Assembly (NCBI RefSeq): GCF_018860565.1
Contig: NZ_JAHKPS010000025.1
Span: 124,001 to 188,000 of the forward strand
Direction: 5' to 3'
Origin: Winogradskyella psychrotolerans
GTDB lineage: Bacteria > Bacteroidota > Bacteroidia > Flavobacteriales > Flavobacteriaceae
DNA: 64,000 bases
The notes below the pieces were generated by a model that saw only the letters and a program-made list of their open reading frames with translations, was not told the origin of the DNA and did not search any database. Shown piece after piece: positions 19,070 through 28,315 of the stretch. The stretch's first letter is position 1. Each line of letters starts with the position of its first letter. A program made the position numbers and the translations under genes.

Positions 19070-19801
19070 ATGTATATAATCAAACTTAATGCCATTGGCT
19101 CAACAAACAGCTATCTAAAGGATATAGTGTCGGTTACGTTACCTAAGGATTACACTGTTGTTGTGGCAGAAAAACAGACAAAAGGCAGAGGGCAAATGGG
19201 AGCAGAATGGCAAGCGGAAAGTGGTAAGAGCCTTACGGTAAGTGTGTTTAAGAGCTTAGAGTCTTTTGATATTAAAGAGCAATTTTATATTAGTATGGCT
19301 GTTTCTTTAGCTATTTTTAAAGCGTTAAGCGTTTTTAAAATACCACAATTACGTATTAAATGGCCTAACGACATTTTGTCAGCAAACACTAAAATATGTG
19401 GTATTTTAATAGAGAATGTCATAAAAAACAATAATTTACAAGGCTCTATAATTGGATTTGGTCTTAATGTGAATCAGAAATATTTTGATAATTTACCACA
19501 AGCCTCCTCTATGAGTTTGTTAACAGGAGTGATTTATAATAAAGATGAAGTGCTTTCTGAAATATTAAAACAGATGAAGTTCTATTTCAATATATTAGAA
19601 TCTAATAATCATTCTGATATCAAAGCGGAATACGAAAGCTTCCTTTTTAGAAAAGATAAGCCATCAACTTTTAGAAGTTCTAACAATAATAGCTTCTCTG
19701 GAATTATACAAGGAGTGACCAAAAGTGGTCAATTGCGAGTTTGGACAGAAGATGAGATTATTAGAACCTTTGATCTTAAAGATGTGAAACTATTGTATTA
19801 A
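19070..19801 (+). CDS. birA: Biotin--[acetyl-CoA-carboxylase] ligase
   Basis: 243 residues, catalytic type only (no N-terminal HTH), so a ligase but not a repressor. It shows IGSTNSYLKD, the biotinyl-5'-AMP loop KQTKGRGQMGAEWQAESGKS, RIKWPNDILSANTKICGILIE and GFGLNVNQ, then the C-terminal SH3-like segment FSGIIQGVTKSGQLRVW. Attaches biotin to acetyl-CoA or propionyl-CoA carboxylase carrier proteins. Its 3' end overlaps the convergent SRPBCC gene by four bases. Confidence 0.95.
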   Translation: MYIIKLNAIGSTNSYLKDIVSVTLPKDYTVVVAEKQTKGRGQMGAEWQAESGKSLTVSVFKSLESFDIKEQFYISMAVSLAIFKALSVFKIPQLRIKWPNDILSANTKICGILIENVIKNNNLQGSIIGFGLNVNQKYFDNLPQASSMSLLTGVIYNKDEVLSEILKQMKFYFNILESNNHSDIKAEYESFLFRKDKPSTFRSSNNNSFSGIIQGVTKSGQLRVWTEDEIIRTFDLKDVKLLY

Positions 19802-20193
19802 ATCTCAGTCTTCATATTCGTTGTTAAAGTCTCAATAAATTTACTTATTGGGCCTTTAATCATCATTGCCATCATAGCATTAAATTCACCTTCAAAATTT
19901 AATTTTACATCGGTTTTATTTGACTCAATTTCTGTAATATCAGCAATTAATGCAAAGTCTAATTTTCCGCCTGCAGCACCTAAAACGATTTTATTATAAG
20001 GAACAGCTTCCTTTTTCTTTAATATAATTTCTGGCATTCCTTTTAATGCGAATAGAAATTTGTCATTTTCTAAAACTTCAAACTTACTAATGTTTTCAGG
20101 CATTAAACTTTCAAAGTTTTTAACATCTGAAAGAAAATTAAAAGTTTCTTCTGCTGATTTATCTAAGGTTACTTTTGGGGATTCTAATTTCAT
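19798..20193 (-). CDS. SRPBCC-fold (polyketide cyclase-like) protein
   Basis: 131 residues with the START/SRPBCC beginning (VTLDKSAEETFNFLSDVKNF, ESLMPENISKFEV) and a long C-terminal helix (GPISKFIETLTTNMKTEI). The fold binds hydrophobic ligands; the substrate is unknown. It follows pyrE on the same strand with an 84-bp gap. Confidence 0.8.
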   Translation of the reverse strand: MKLESPKVTLDKSAEETFNFLSDVKNFESLMPENISKFEVLENDKFLFALKGMPEIILKKKEAVPYNKIVLGAAGGKLDFALIADITEIESNKTDVKLNFEGEFNAMMAMMIKGPISKFIETLTTNMKTEI

Positions 20194-20277
20194 AAGTATT
20201 GTGTTATGTTGTTTTTATTTGTTGTTAAGTTTTAACGTATTAGTTAAACGACTCAACAATTATACTATAATGCTATA

Positions 20278-20922
20278 TCAATTAGCGTTCCACTCACTAG
20301 GATTGGCATTCCATTGTGCTAAAATGTCTTGTTGGTCTTTAGTTATATAAAACGTATCAACCGCTTGTTCTAGCAAGTTTTCGTAATTACCAAGTGTATG
20401 CAATTCTACATTAGCGTCTTCAAAATTCTTTTTAGCAATATCAAAGCCGTAAGAGAAAATAGCCACCATTCCTTTTACGTTTACTTCAGCTTCTTTTAAA
20501 GCTTGTACAGCATTTAGGCTGCTCATTCCGGTGCTAATTAAATCTTCAACAACAACTACGGTTTGTCCTTTTTCAATATAACCTTCAATTTGATTTTGGC
20601 GACCGTGCTTTTTGGCCTCTGGTCTTACATAAACAAAAGGTAGGTTTAAATACTCTGCTACCAAAGCTCCAATACCAATAGCTCCTGTGGCAACACCTGC
20701 AATAACATCTGGTTTTCCATAGATTTCTTCAATGTTCTTGGCAATTGTTGCTCTAATATAGTTTCTAATAGGTGGGAACGATAGTACAATTCTGTTATCG
20801 CAATATATAGGTGATTTCCAGCCAGAAGCCCAAGTAAAAGGATCGTTAGGTTGTAATTTTATAGCATTAATTTGCAATAAAACTTCTGCTGTTTTTTTGG
20901 CAGTATCTTTGTTAAAAATCAT
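20278..20922 (-). CDS. pyrE: Orotate phosphoribosyltransferase
   Basis: 214 residues. Transfers the phosphoribosyl group of PRPP to orotate to give OMP in pyrimidine synthesis. Landmarks are FTWASGWKSPIYCDNR, DVIAGVATGAIGIGALVAEY, VRPEAKKHGRQNQIEGYIEK, and the PRPP-binding motif VVVVEDLISTGMSS. The C-terminus contains a near repeat (WNANPSEWNAN). It pairs in pathway with carA at 5369. Confidence 0.96.
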   Translation of the reverse strand: MIFNKDTAKKTAEVLLQINAIKLQPNDPFTWASGWKSPIYCDNRIVLSFPPIRNYIRATIAKNIEEIYGKPDVIAGVATGAIGIGALVAEYLNLPFVYVRPEAKKHGRQNQIEGYIEKGQTVVVVEDLISTGMSSLNAVQALKEAEVNVKGMVAIFSYGFDIAKKNFEDANVELHTLGNYENLLEQAVDTFYITKDQQDILAQWNANPSEWNAN

Positions 20923-21042
20923 GGTACAAAAATAATGATTTTTCGAGGTTAGAAAATTTTAAACGAAAATAAATTTCATTTCAAATGGTTTCTCAGAAAA
21001 AATAATAAATTTACAAAAGGAAAGTTGAAACAAACTCAAACG

Positions 21043-21624
21043 ATGTACACTATTTATGTAGGTGATAAACCTATAATTTTAACTACTGAGGTAAAAAAAG
21101 AAACTGATTTTAAATCCTTTCTTTTAAAATCTGTAAATATTGGTAAAGTGATAAAAACTTTAAATAATACAAATTTGAAAGCCGTACACTTAATTCATAA
21201 AAATGAAGGTAAGTTACTCAAAAAGTTTTTAAAGCTTTTGCCTAATGTAGTTGCAGGTGGTGGAAAAGCTTACAATTCTAAAAATGAGATACTCTTTATT
21301 TACCGAAATAATAAATGGGATTTACCTAAAGGAAAAGCGGAACGTAAAGAGACAATTGAAGAAACCGCTATACGTGAAGTAGAAGAGGAGACAGGTGTTG
21401 AAGGTTTAAAAATTACCAAACCATTACCAACAACATATCATATTTTTAAACGACATGGTAAACATAAAATTAAAGTGACGTATTGGTTTGAAATGACAAC
21501 TGATTTTGATGGTGAATTATTTCCGCAAGAAAATGAGGGCATCACTAAAGTTGAATGGTTAGACGCTAAAGCGTCTCAAAAAGCTTTAGAGAATAGTTAT
21601 GCTAATATTAGGATTTTGGTTTAG
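21043..21624 (+). CDS. Nudix hydrolase with an N-terminal extension
   Basis: About 193 residues. The Nudix box is complete, from G (GKAERKE) through TIEETAI to REVEEETGV, followed by a fold ending in QENEGITKVEWLDAKAS. The first 65-70 residues (YTIYVGDKPIILTTE...) are a flavobacterial extension. Hydrolyses a nucleoside diphosphate linked to an unknown group. I prefer the ATG at 21043 over the TTG at 21025. Divergent from pyrE. Confidence 0.85.
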   Translation: MYTIYVGDKPIILTTEVKKETDFKSFLLKSVNIGKVIKTLNNTNLKAVHLIHKNEGKLLKKFLKLLPNVVAGGGKAYNSKNEILFIYRNNKWDLPKGKAERKETIEETAIREVEEETGVEGLKITKPLPTTYHIFKRHGKHKIKVTYWFEMTTDFDGELFPQENEGITKVEWLDAKASQKALENSYANIRILV

Positions 21625-21667
21625 GTGCGTTTTGTCATTTTGTAAATGTTTTATGACTTAGCCTTTT

Positions 21668-22043
21668 TTATTTAGAATCGATTTCTAGTTTTTTTCCAAG
21701 TTGCCAGATTAAAATGCTACCAGTGATAAACATCCATATCGCATAAGCACCTGTAGGAACTCCCATTGTTACATTGCGAAGTATTGATGTCGCAATTACA
21801 AATACCAATGTGCCATCTCGTATACCACTCTCAACTGTAATTGAGATAACATTCTTTAATTGTAACTTATATAACTGAGCAGTTACATAATCTAATCCCA
21901 TTGTTATTAAACTAAAGAGTAGAGTTACTAAACCTACTTCTCTCATTGCAGTACCTAAAAAGCAGCTAGAATAATGACAATAAAAACTAAAATAAAATTG
22001 CGGTAGAAGCTAAGCGCATTAGCTATTTCATTTGTAACGCAAA
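21668..22043 (-). pseudogene. Bile acid:sodium symporter (BASS) family, C-terminal remnant
   Basis: The readable 92-residue piece starting at 21946 contains VESGIRDGTLVFVIATSILR and GVPTGAYAIWMFITG, matching the conserved C-terminal helices of BASS transporters. Just upstream on the minus strand another frame reads NEIANALSFYRNFILVFIVI then a stop; restoring one T in the T run at 21955-21960 joins the two frames. Further upstream this frame is closed by a stop, and the N-terminal two thirds of a normal (about 300-residue) transporter are absent. So this is a truncated, frameshifted relic. Confidence 0.72.
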
Positions 22044-22334
22044 TTTAATTTTGTATTTACGTATAAGCATACCTTTGGAAATAGGTGTTGCCGTGATAAC
22101 CATTATTTGTGGGATGGTATCTAAGATATGGGGAATTTGATAGTGACTCTTCTATCTGTGTCAAAATAATATAAATCAAAAACTAAAATAAAGGGGTGAT
22201 TACAATACTTTTAAAACTCATAATAGCAGTTAAAGTAATTGATAAGGCGTTACTTTGATGTTCAGCCTCTTTTAATACAGGTGTTTTTACGCCATGTCAA
22301 ACGAATTTATCTTAGAGAATTTTATAACTCAAAC
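22044..22334. other. Intergenic stretch without a recognisable gene
   Basis: About 290 bases between the BASS relic and the M14 peptidase stop. I see no ORF with family similarity, no hairpin with a T tract and no repeat. It probably covers the eroded 5' part of the BASS gene. Confidence 0.4.
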
Positions 22335-24092
22335 TTAATTTACACGATAAACAGGGTATTGTAAATGCGCTTTTTCATAATGTTTACTCTGTTTATGTAA
22401 CCAATCTAATTGAGCGTACCAGTTATTAGCAAAATCTTCGTCGTAGCTAATTTTTACATTGTACTCTACTTGAAGTTTTGGGTTGTTCTTTAAAAGTTGT
22501 TCGGCTTTGTCTTCCCATACATAAGGAGAGAAGCCTTCTTTTTGTTGTAAAATTGTATCGAAGAAATTCCAGTTAAAAAATGAATCTGTCGCAGAAGGTT
22601 CTAATGTTTCTAATAGATAACGCATGGCATTTTGATTTGTAGAAATGAGATAATCCCCTTTTTTAAACCTTACTTTCTTTACAGTGGTATTAACGCTGGT
22701 TTTGAAATGTGGGTAATGACCTTCATAAGGGGACTTACGAGTTTCGTACCTTCCTATTTTATAAGACTCAACTGTTAGTGTCGTGTCGTTTTTAAATTGG
22801 GTATATGTAACGTTGTTTAGCTTCAATAAATCCATGACGTTGTGCCAACCTTGCGGAATAATATAAGCTTTAGGAATACGTATAGAGTCAGTTGCTTTAA
22901 AATAATTTTGATAGACAACATCTTTAGTAAATGGTTTGGACCTGTCATATTTTAAGCGTTTTGCTCCTGTAAATTCACTTGGAACCATTTCGCCTTCATA
23001 ACCTTTAAATTTTAAAGTAGAGGTTAACGTTGTATCTACAACCCAAGTTAATGGGTAGTTATCACCTGCGGACCATATTTTGGTTTGTGCTTTTCTGAGT
23101 TTTGTGATTTTATCGCCATGTTCTTCGGTGATTTTAATCATGCTTTTCATTAATTCGTATGTGCCTTCTACACGTTGTCTGTATGGTTTAAGCATATGAG
23201 TTTCTACCATCATTCCAAGCGTGTTAAACAATGATGTGTAACCTGTAGAATATCTTGGAGTATCTAAAAACTGTGTAAACCCTGAATCTGGTGTACGGTT
23301 AAAGACATTAACATAAGGGGTAATATCCCAAGATTTTGCTTCTAGTTTTTGTTCTAGTGACGGCATCATCTTAGTATGTATAAATTTTCCTAATTGACCT
23401 CCCAATTTATTGTGTTGGGTAAATAAATGGGTCAGTGTGTATTGATAATCAGCTCCATTACTTACGTGATTATCGATAAAAATATCGGGCTGTACCAAGT
23501 GAAATATTTGAGTAAAAGCTTTGGCATTTTTGGTGTCGGCTTTTATATAATCTCTATTCAAATCATAATTTCTAGCATTTCCTCTAAACCCATAAGTTTT
23601 TGGGCCGTTTTGATTGGTTCTTGTAGTAGCGTTTCTATTTAAACTACCACCAACGTTATAAATTGGGATGGTAACCACAATTGTATTTTTAGGTGCCTCT
23701 ATTTTACCTTGAACCAAATCTCTAAGTAGCATCATGGTGGCATCAATACCATCAGATTCTCCAGGATGAATACCATTATTAATTAATAGAATTCTATTGT
23801 TTTGTCTAAGTGTTTCAAAATTATCACCAGAGCCATTCATATTTAAAGTGACTATATGTAACGGTTTTCCTGAATCTGTTTCACCAATGTCTTGAATTGA
23901 AATTTCAGGATAACTGTTTGCTAAATCTTTATAGTATTTTATAGTTTCTTGATATGTAGCTGTTTCTAAACCGTCGCTTTTTTCGAAAACCGTTGTAAAA
24001 TCTAATTTAACTTTTTTGTGCTCGGAATCTTGCTTCTCTGCTTTGTCAGCGCAAGAATAAATAATTAAGAAAAGTAGGATGAGTTTTTTCAT
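22335..24092 (-). CDS. M14-family zinc carboxypeptidase-like lipoprotein
   Basis: 585 residues with a lipoprotein signal (LILLFLIIYSCADK, lipobox Cys about 14). The M14 domain shows the zinc motif NNGIHPGESDGIDATM, a downstream zinc-ligand His in FIDNHVSNGADYQYTL, the substrate-binding NARNYDLNRDY, and a probable catalytic Glu in MVETHMLKPYRQRV. Likely surface or periplasmic peptide trimming. Single gene, with its start close to and divergent from the next ORF. Confidence 0.88.
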   Translation of the reverse strand: MKKLILLFLIIYSCADKAEKQDSEHKKVKLDFTTVFEKSDGLETATYQETIKYYKDLANSYPEISIQDIGETDSGKPLHIVTLNMNGSGDNFETLRQNNRILLINNGIHPGESDGIDATMMLLRDLVQGKIEAPKNTIVVTIPIYNVGGSLNRNATTRTNQNGPKTYGFRGNARNYDLNRDYIKADTKNAKAFTQIFHLVQPDIFIDNHVSNGADYQYTLTHLFTQHNKLGGQLGKFIHTKMMPSLEQKLEAKSWDITPYVNVFNRTPDSGFTQFLDTPRYSTGYTSLFNTLGMMVETHMLKPYRQRVEGTYELMKSMIKITEEHGDKITKLRKAQTKIWSAGDNYPLTWVVDTTLTSTLKFKGYEGEMVPSEFTGAKRLKYDRSKPFTKDVVYQNYFKATDSIRIPKAYIIPQGWHNVMDLLKLNNVTYTQFKNDTTLTVESYKIGRYETRKSPYEGHYPHFKTSVNTTVKKVRFKKGDYLISTNQNAMRYLLETLEPSATDSFFNWNFFDTILQQKEGFSPYVWEDKAEQLLKNNPKLQVEYNVKISYDEDFANNWYAQLDWLHKQSKHYEKAHLQYPVYRVN

Positions 24093-24131
24093 TATTACAA
24101 TTTTGCTTTAAATTTACTTATATTTATTGAT

Positions 24132-24500
24132 ATGAAAACACATCGGTTGAGCTTTGGCGAAATAACTATCTTAAAAAGAAATCTCGCAGAAGTTATAATT
24201 AATGAAGGAGTTTTAATGGATATAAAAACGGTTGAAGAATATCATTCATTTTTATTAACACATTTAGAAGCTCCATTTTCTCTTCTTGTAAATAAAAAGT
24301 TTGCATATGCTTATACCTATAAAGCTCAAAAAACAATTGCTACTTTAAAAGAAATTAAAGCTATGGCCGTTGTTGTTGAGGGGTTTAATGCCAAATTGTC
24401 TACCAATTTTCTAATAGGGATGAATAAAGAAAAAAAGTGGAATATTAAGACGTTTAGGTTAAGAACAGAGGCGATGATTTGGTTGGAAAATCATGTGTAA
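24132..24500 (+). CDS. Hypothetical protein, about 122 residues
   Basis: Soluble, no signal peptide. The pattern (a strand-rich start FGEITILKRNLAEVIINEG, helix VEEYHSFLLTHL, strand FSLLVNKKFAYAYTY, and C-terminal helix RTEAMIWLENHV) resembles small STAS/SpoIIAA-like proteins common in marine flavobacteria, but I cannot assign a function. It lies directly before ctlX, with a separate promoter for ctlX between them. Confidence 0.6.
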   Translation: MKTHRLSFGEITILKRNLAEVIINEGVLMDIKTVEEYHSFLLTHLEAPFSLLVNKKFAYAYTYKAQKTIATLKEIKAMAVVVEGFNAKLSTNFLIGMNKEKKWNIKTFRLRTEAMIWLENHV

Positions 24501-24509
24501 TTTTATGAT

Positions 24510-24538
24510 TGTTTTCGTCTTAAAAAACAATAACTTTG
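24510..24538 (+). promoter_or_regulatory. ctlX promoter
   Basis: TTG at 24510-24512, an 18-base spacer and TAACTTTG at 24531-24538 match the Bacteroidetes consensus. The start codon follows about 32 bases later. Confidence 0.6.
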
Positions 24539-24569
24539 CACAAAATTTATCACTCTATTTTTTTATTTT

Positions 24570-25502
24570 ATGCAACAAACTACAAATACTATTTTAATGA
24601 TTCGTCCTGTAAACTTTAGGATGAATGAGCAAACAGCAGTTAATAATTATTTTCAGGAAGATTTAGATATAAAAAATGCCGAAATTAATATTAAAGCACA
24701 AGAAGAATTTGATGCTTTTGTTGCTAAACTAAGGTCTGTTGGTGTTAATGTGATTGTTGAACAAGATGATATACTATTGGATACACCAGATTCAATTTTC
24801 CCTAACAATTGGGTGAGTTTTCACGCCAATGGTGATATTGCTAAGTATCCAATGTTTGCAGAAAATAGAAGACGAGAGCGTAGAGACGAAGTTTTTATTA
24901 GATTAGAACAAGAAGGCTTAAAGATTGAAAACATTATTGATTATACGTCTGCTGAGCACGAAGGTGTTTTTTTAGAAGGTACAGGAAGTATATTAATGGA
25001 TCGTGTAAATAGAAAAGCTTATTGTGCATTATCTCCAAGAGCAGATGAAGAGTTGTTTATAGAGTTTTGTGAAGACTTTGAATATACTCCTGTAATTTTT
25101 ACGGCTAATCAAACTGTTGATGGAAAACGTTTAGAAATTTATCACACTAATGTCATGATGTGTTTAGCAGAAAACTTTGCTGTAATTTGTTTAGACACCA
25201 TTGATGATAAAAAAGAGCGAAAAAATGTTGTTAAACATTTAAAGCAAGATGGTAAAGAAATTATTTCTATTACTGAAGCTCAAATGCATCAATTTGCGGG
25301 TAATATGTTGCAGCTTAGAGGTGAAAATGAGCAACGCTATTTGGTTATGAGTGAAGCTGCGCATAAAAGTTTAACGAAATCTCAGATTGCTAGTATAGAA
25401 AAGCATTGTCCTATTATATCGAGTTCTTTAGAAACAATTGAAACCTGTGGAGGCGGAAGTGCACGCTGTATGATGGCAGAGGTCTTTTTACCTAAAGCAT
25501 AA
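24570..25502 (+). CDS. ctlX: Citrulline utilization hydrolase CtlX
   Basis: 310 residues of the amidinotransferase/arginine-deiminase superfamily, CtlX subgroup. It starts with the subgroup motif ILMIRPVNFRMNEQTAVNNYF, then DTPDSIFPNNWVSFHANG, EHEGVFLEGTGSILMDR, the catalytic His in LEIYHTNVMMCL, and nucleophile Cys in ETCGGGSARCMMAEV. Thought to hydrolyse citrulline (to ornithine, CO2 and ammonia) or a related ureido/guanidino substrate. A superfamily paralogue is at 13293. Own promoter upstream. Confidence 0.9.
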   Translation: MQQTTNTILMIRPVNFRMNEQTAVNNYFQEDLDIKNAEINIKAQEEFDAFVAKLRSVGVNVIVEQDDILLDTPDSIFPNNWVSFHANGDIAKYPMFAENRRRERRDEVFIRLEQEGLKIENIIDYTSAEHEGVFLEGTGSILMDRVNRKAYCALSPRADEELFIEFCEDFEYTPVIFTANQTVDGKRLEIYHTNVMMCLAENFAVICLDTIDDKKERKNVVKHLKQDGKEIISITEAQMHQFAGNMLQLRGENEQRYLVMSEAAHKSLTKSQIASIEKHCPIISSSLETIETCGGGSARCMMAEVFLPKA

Positions 25503-25589
25503 AGTTTTGAGCATTTTTGGTTGTTAGTGTTTCTTTTTAATGTTTAGTAAGGTAACGTTTTTTTGAAATTTGTTATTCTGAGTTTTAAG

Positions 25590-26216
25590 CTAGTCTATTT
25601 TATTAAATATATAACCCGCTTTTTCTGCTCCCCAAACATAGTTTCCGTTGGCATCAAAACCACGATCCCAAGAAATAATTTTGTCTTCTAAAATTTCAAC
25701 TTCACTTCTTGCAAATGAGGCTCCACGCATTGTACTAACACATGTGGTATCTCCTGTTTTACCTATAAATTGATTTGGCTTTATACGTTTTAAGATAACC
25801 TCACAGCCTTCTTTTAAAGCAATATCATTTAAAGATATAGCGTCAAAAGCTTTAGGGGTTTTCCATTTACCAATCCAAAGAGAGTCTACATTTAACGCGT
25901 AAATAGCAGAGCTGAATGTACTATCTGAAGCTCTTTTTACTTCGTATATACGTTGGCGATAAGGTTTGTTCTGTCTATTGTTTAGAGCTTGTTCTACATA
26001 TAGAAAGTTTCCTTTATCTTCCCAAATAGGATACATGTGTAATGCTATATTGTAATAGGAAGAATCAATTTGGGCTTGAATTTCAGAATTAAAAGAACCT
26101 TGCATCAAAGCAAACAATTCTTTGAGTTCCTTGTCTTCTTTAATTTCGGGTTTGGATTCGTTTTTACAATTGTAGAAAAAAGATAAAAGGATAATAATAG
26201 GGAGTAAATGTTTCAT
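25590..26216 (-). CDS. CpcT/CpeT-like chromophore lyase-fold lipoprotein
   Basis: 208 residues with an SPII signal (LLSFFYNCKNES, Cys about 17). The body has the CpcT/CpeT pattern: LFALMQGSFNSEIQAQIDSS, IWEDKGNFLYVEQAL, PYRQRIYEV, GCEVILKRIKPNQFIGKT and a terminal WDRGFDANGNYVWGAEKAGY. In cyanobacteria this family attaches bilins to phycobiliproteins; this organism has no such targets here, so it is probably a lipid-binding or other calycin-type lipoprotein. Confidence 0.78.
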   Translation of the reverse strand: MKHLLPIIILLSFFYNCKNESKPEIKEDKELKELFALMQGSFNSEIQAQIDSSYYNIALHMYPIWEDKGNFLYVEQALNNRQNKPYRQRIYEVKRASDSTFSSAIYALNVDSLWIGKWKTPKAFDAISLNDIALKEGCEVILKRIKPNQFIGKTGDTTCVSTMRGASFARSEVEILEDKIISWDRGFDANGNYVWGAEKAGYIFNKID

Positions 26217-26254
26217 AAAGCCTCAATTTAGAAGCTAAATATAGATAAAATAAA

Positions 26255-28315
26255 TTAAGCCTTAGCTTCTGATTTAGGAAGTTCGACAAAGAATTTACTA
26301 CCAACATTTTCTGTGCTTTCTACCCAAATTCTACCGTTATTAAGTTCTACTAGATCTTTAGCAATAGTTAATCCTAAACCTGTACCTTTTTCGTTTTTTG
26401 TACCTGCCGTCGTAAAGTTTTTATGTGCAGCAAATAACTTGTCAATATTTTCTTTGGCAATACCAACACCAGAATCTTCTACACAGATTAAAGATTTACC
26501 ATTAGCATCTACATTAGAAATCGTAATTACATCTCCTATTCTGCTAAACTTAACAGCGTTTGTAATTAAATTCTGAATAACAATTTCTATCATACTACGA
26601 TCTGCATAAACAAAATCGCGTTGTGACTCATCAATTAATACAATGCGTTTGTCTTCAACTTTTTGCTCAACTAAGGCAATTTTAGTTTGAAATACATCTT
26701 GAATGTTAAATAGCTCAGGTTTTGGTTCTAAATTTTGCATTTGTGATTTAGACCAGTTTAATAAATTAAATAAAAGTGACGATGCATTATTCGCGTTTTC
26801 ACTTAATTCTGGAATTAATTCATAAAATTCATCTTTAGAAATACTATCTTCTTTTAGTAAATCTAAAAAGGCTTTTATAGAAGAAATAGAATCTTTTAAA
26901 TCGTGAGAAACAATAGAAAAAAGCTTGTCTTTTACTTGGTTAACTTCTTCTAAATGATGTGTTTGTTCTAAGATAGCTTCTGTTCTAACCTGTTCCTGAG
27001 TTAATTTTTCTTTTTCTTTTTTTAAATTGTCTTTATGAGATTTTGTTTGGGATAGGCTGTAAAATAGAAGTACCAATAATAAAACACAAAGCGCAATTAA
27101 TGCATACAGTAAAAATGAATTATTTTGCCAAGAATCTTTAGTTTCGGGTAATTCGTTTTCTTTAACTATAACCGTGTCAGTTTCTGAGGTGTTTTCAGTT
27201 GTAATAAGATCAATAGGACTTATATCTGTAGGGAATACAGGTTGGTCTACTTTGGACAGCGAATCCTTTAAATCATAGAATTTATTCTGCCAAAAGAATG
27301 CATTTTGAAAATAACCACGTGTAGAATCTAACGCAATATGAAGTTTGTAGTTCTCTAAAAGCTCTTTTTTGTTGTTAATTTTTTGAGCAATAGCATAGGC
27401 TTCATTCAATTGCTTTTCTGCTAATTTTACTTTTTTATTCTGAAGATTTAAGTTTCCAACAGCATTTAAAGCTCTTAAAAGTCCTTCTTTATTGTCTTGT
27501 TTTCTATTGTATTTTAACCCTTCTACTAAATATTTAGAAGCTTTATCATATTCTTTAAAGCGTAAATATTCACTACCTAATTTTGGTAGAATTTCACCTC
27601 GTAAATTCTGATCGGTTTTAGGGTTTAAAATGTCTAATACCTTTTCGTAATATTCAATTGCTTTACGGTGTTCTTTCAATAACGAGTATAGTTCGGCGAT
27701 ATTTTTTGTAGAAATTTTAATGCCTTCCGTGTCATTAAGTTGCTTTCTAACGTCTAAAGCTTTGTAGTTAAACTCTATAGCTTTATCAATTTGATTAGTT
27801 TTAAAATAAGCTTCAGCTAAATTATTATAAGCAGTACTCAATTCATCTTTAAGGTATTGCTTTTCAAAAATATTTATTGCAGATAAAGAGTTCTGTAATC
27901 CAATTGCATAATTTCCTCGTTTAATTTCAATAAGACCAATGCTATTGCTCACTCTAGCTACGCCAAGTGTATCACTAATTTTTAAGTATAAATCTCTAGA
28001 TTTCTTATAATTATCTATAGCATTCAGGTAGTCGTTGCGTTCGGTGTAGATTAAAGCTCTATAGTAGCTGCTTTCTGCAAGACCTTTTATGTAATTAAGC
28101 TCCTCAGATAGCTTAGAAGTTTTATTAACATAAAGTAAAGCTTTGTTGTAATCTGCTTTTTTATAGAGTTCGTTAATGAGCACCAGAGACATGTCCACCT
28201 TTGTAGAGTCTGGTTTTTTAAAGGCTATTTGTACTGTCAGTTCATCTATTTTTTCATTTTGAGAAAATACAGATAAAGACATAAGACAAACAGCTAAAAA
28301 TAGTAACTGTTTCAT
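26255..28315 (-). CDS. TPR-containing sensor histidine kinase
   Basis: 686 residues. Signal peptide (LFLAVCLMSLSVFSQ), then about seven TPR-like repeats in the periplasm (e.g. ALIYTERNDYLNAIDNYKK, YFKTNQIDKAIEFNYKAL), a membrane segment near 398-420 (LLYALIALCVLLLVLLFY), a short coiled coil, a HisKA domain with the phosphorylated His in FSIVSHDLKDSISSIK, N box QNLITNAVKFS, and G boxes EDSGVGIAKENI and GTGLGLTIAKDLVELN. Kinase motifs are intact. No response regulator is adjacent, so it is an orphan kinase. Confidence 0.92.
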   Translation of the reverse strand: MKQLLFLAVCLMSLSVFSQNEKIDELTVQIAFKKPDSTKVDMSLVLINELYKKADYNKALLYVNKTSKLSEELNYIKGLAESSYYRALIYTERNDYLNAIDNYKKSRDLYLKISDTLGVARVSNSIGLIEIKRGNYAIGLQNSLSAINIFEKQYLKDELSTAYNNLAEAYFKTNQIDKAIEFNYKALDVRKQLNDTEGIKISTKNIAELYSLLKEHRKAIEYYEKVLDILNPKTDQNLRGEILPKLGSEYLRFKEYDKASKYLVEGLKYNRKQDNKEGLLRALNAVGNLNLQNKKVKLAEKQLNEAYAIAQKINNKKELLENYKLHIALDSTRGYFQNAFFWQNKFYDLKDSLSKVDQPVFPTDISPIDLITTENTSETDTVIVKENELPETKDSWQNNSFLLYALIALCVLLLVLLFYSLSQTKSHKDNLKKEKEKLTQEQVRTEAILEQTHHLEEVNQVKDKLFSIVSHDLKDSISSIKAFLDLLKEDSISKDEFYELIPELSENANNASSLLFNLLNWSKSQMQNLEPKPELFNIQDVFQTKIALVEQKVEDKRIVLIDESQRDFVYADRSMIEIVIQNLITNAVKFSRIGDVITISNVDANGKSLICVEDSGVGIAKENIDKLFAAHKNFTTAGTKNEKGTGLGLTIAKDLVELNNGRIWVESTENVGSKFFVELPKSEAKA

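Noticed and set aside
25590..26216. Phycobilisome-related pathway
   Set aside because: Only the CpcT-like fold is present; no phycobiliprotein or bilin synthesis genes are in the window.
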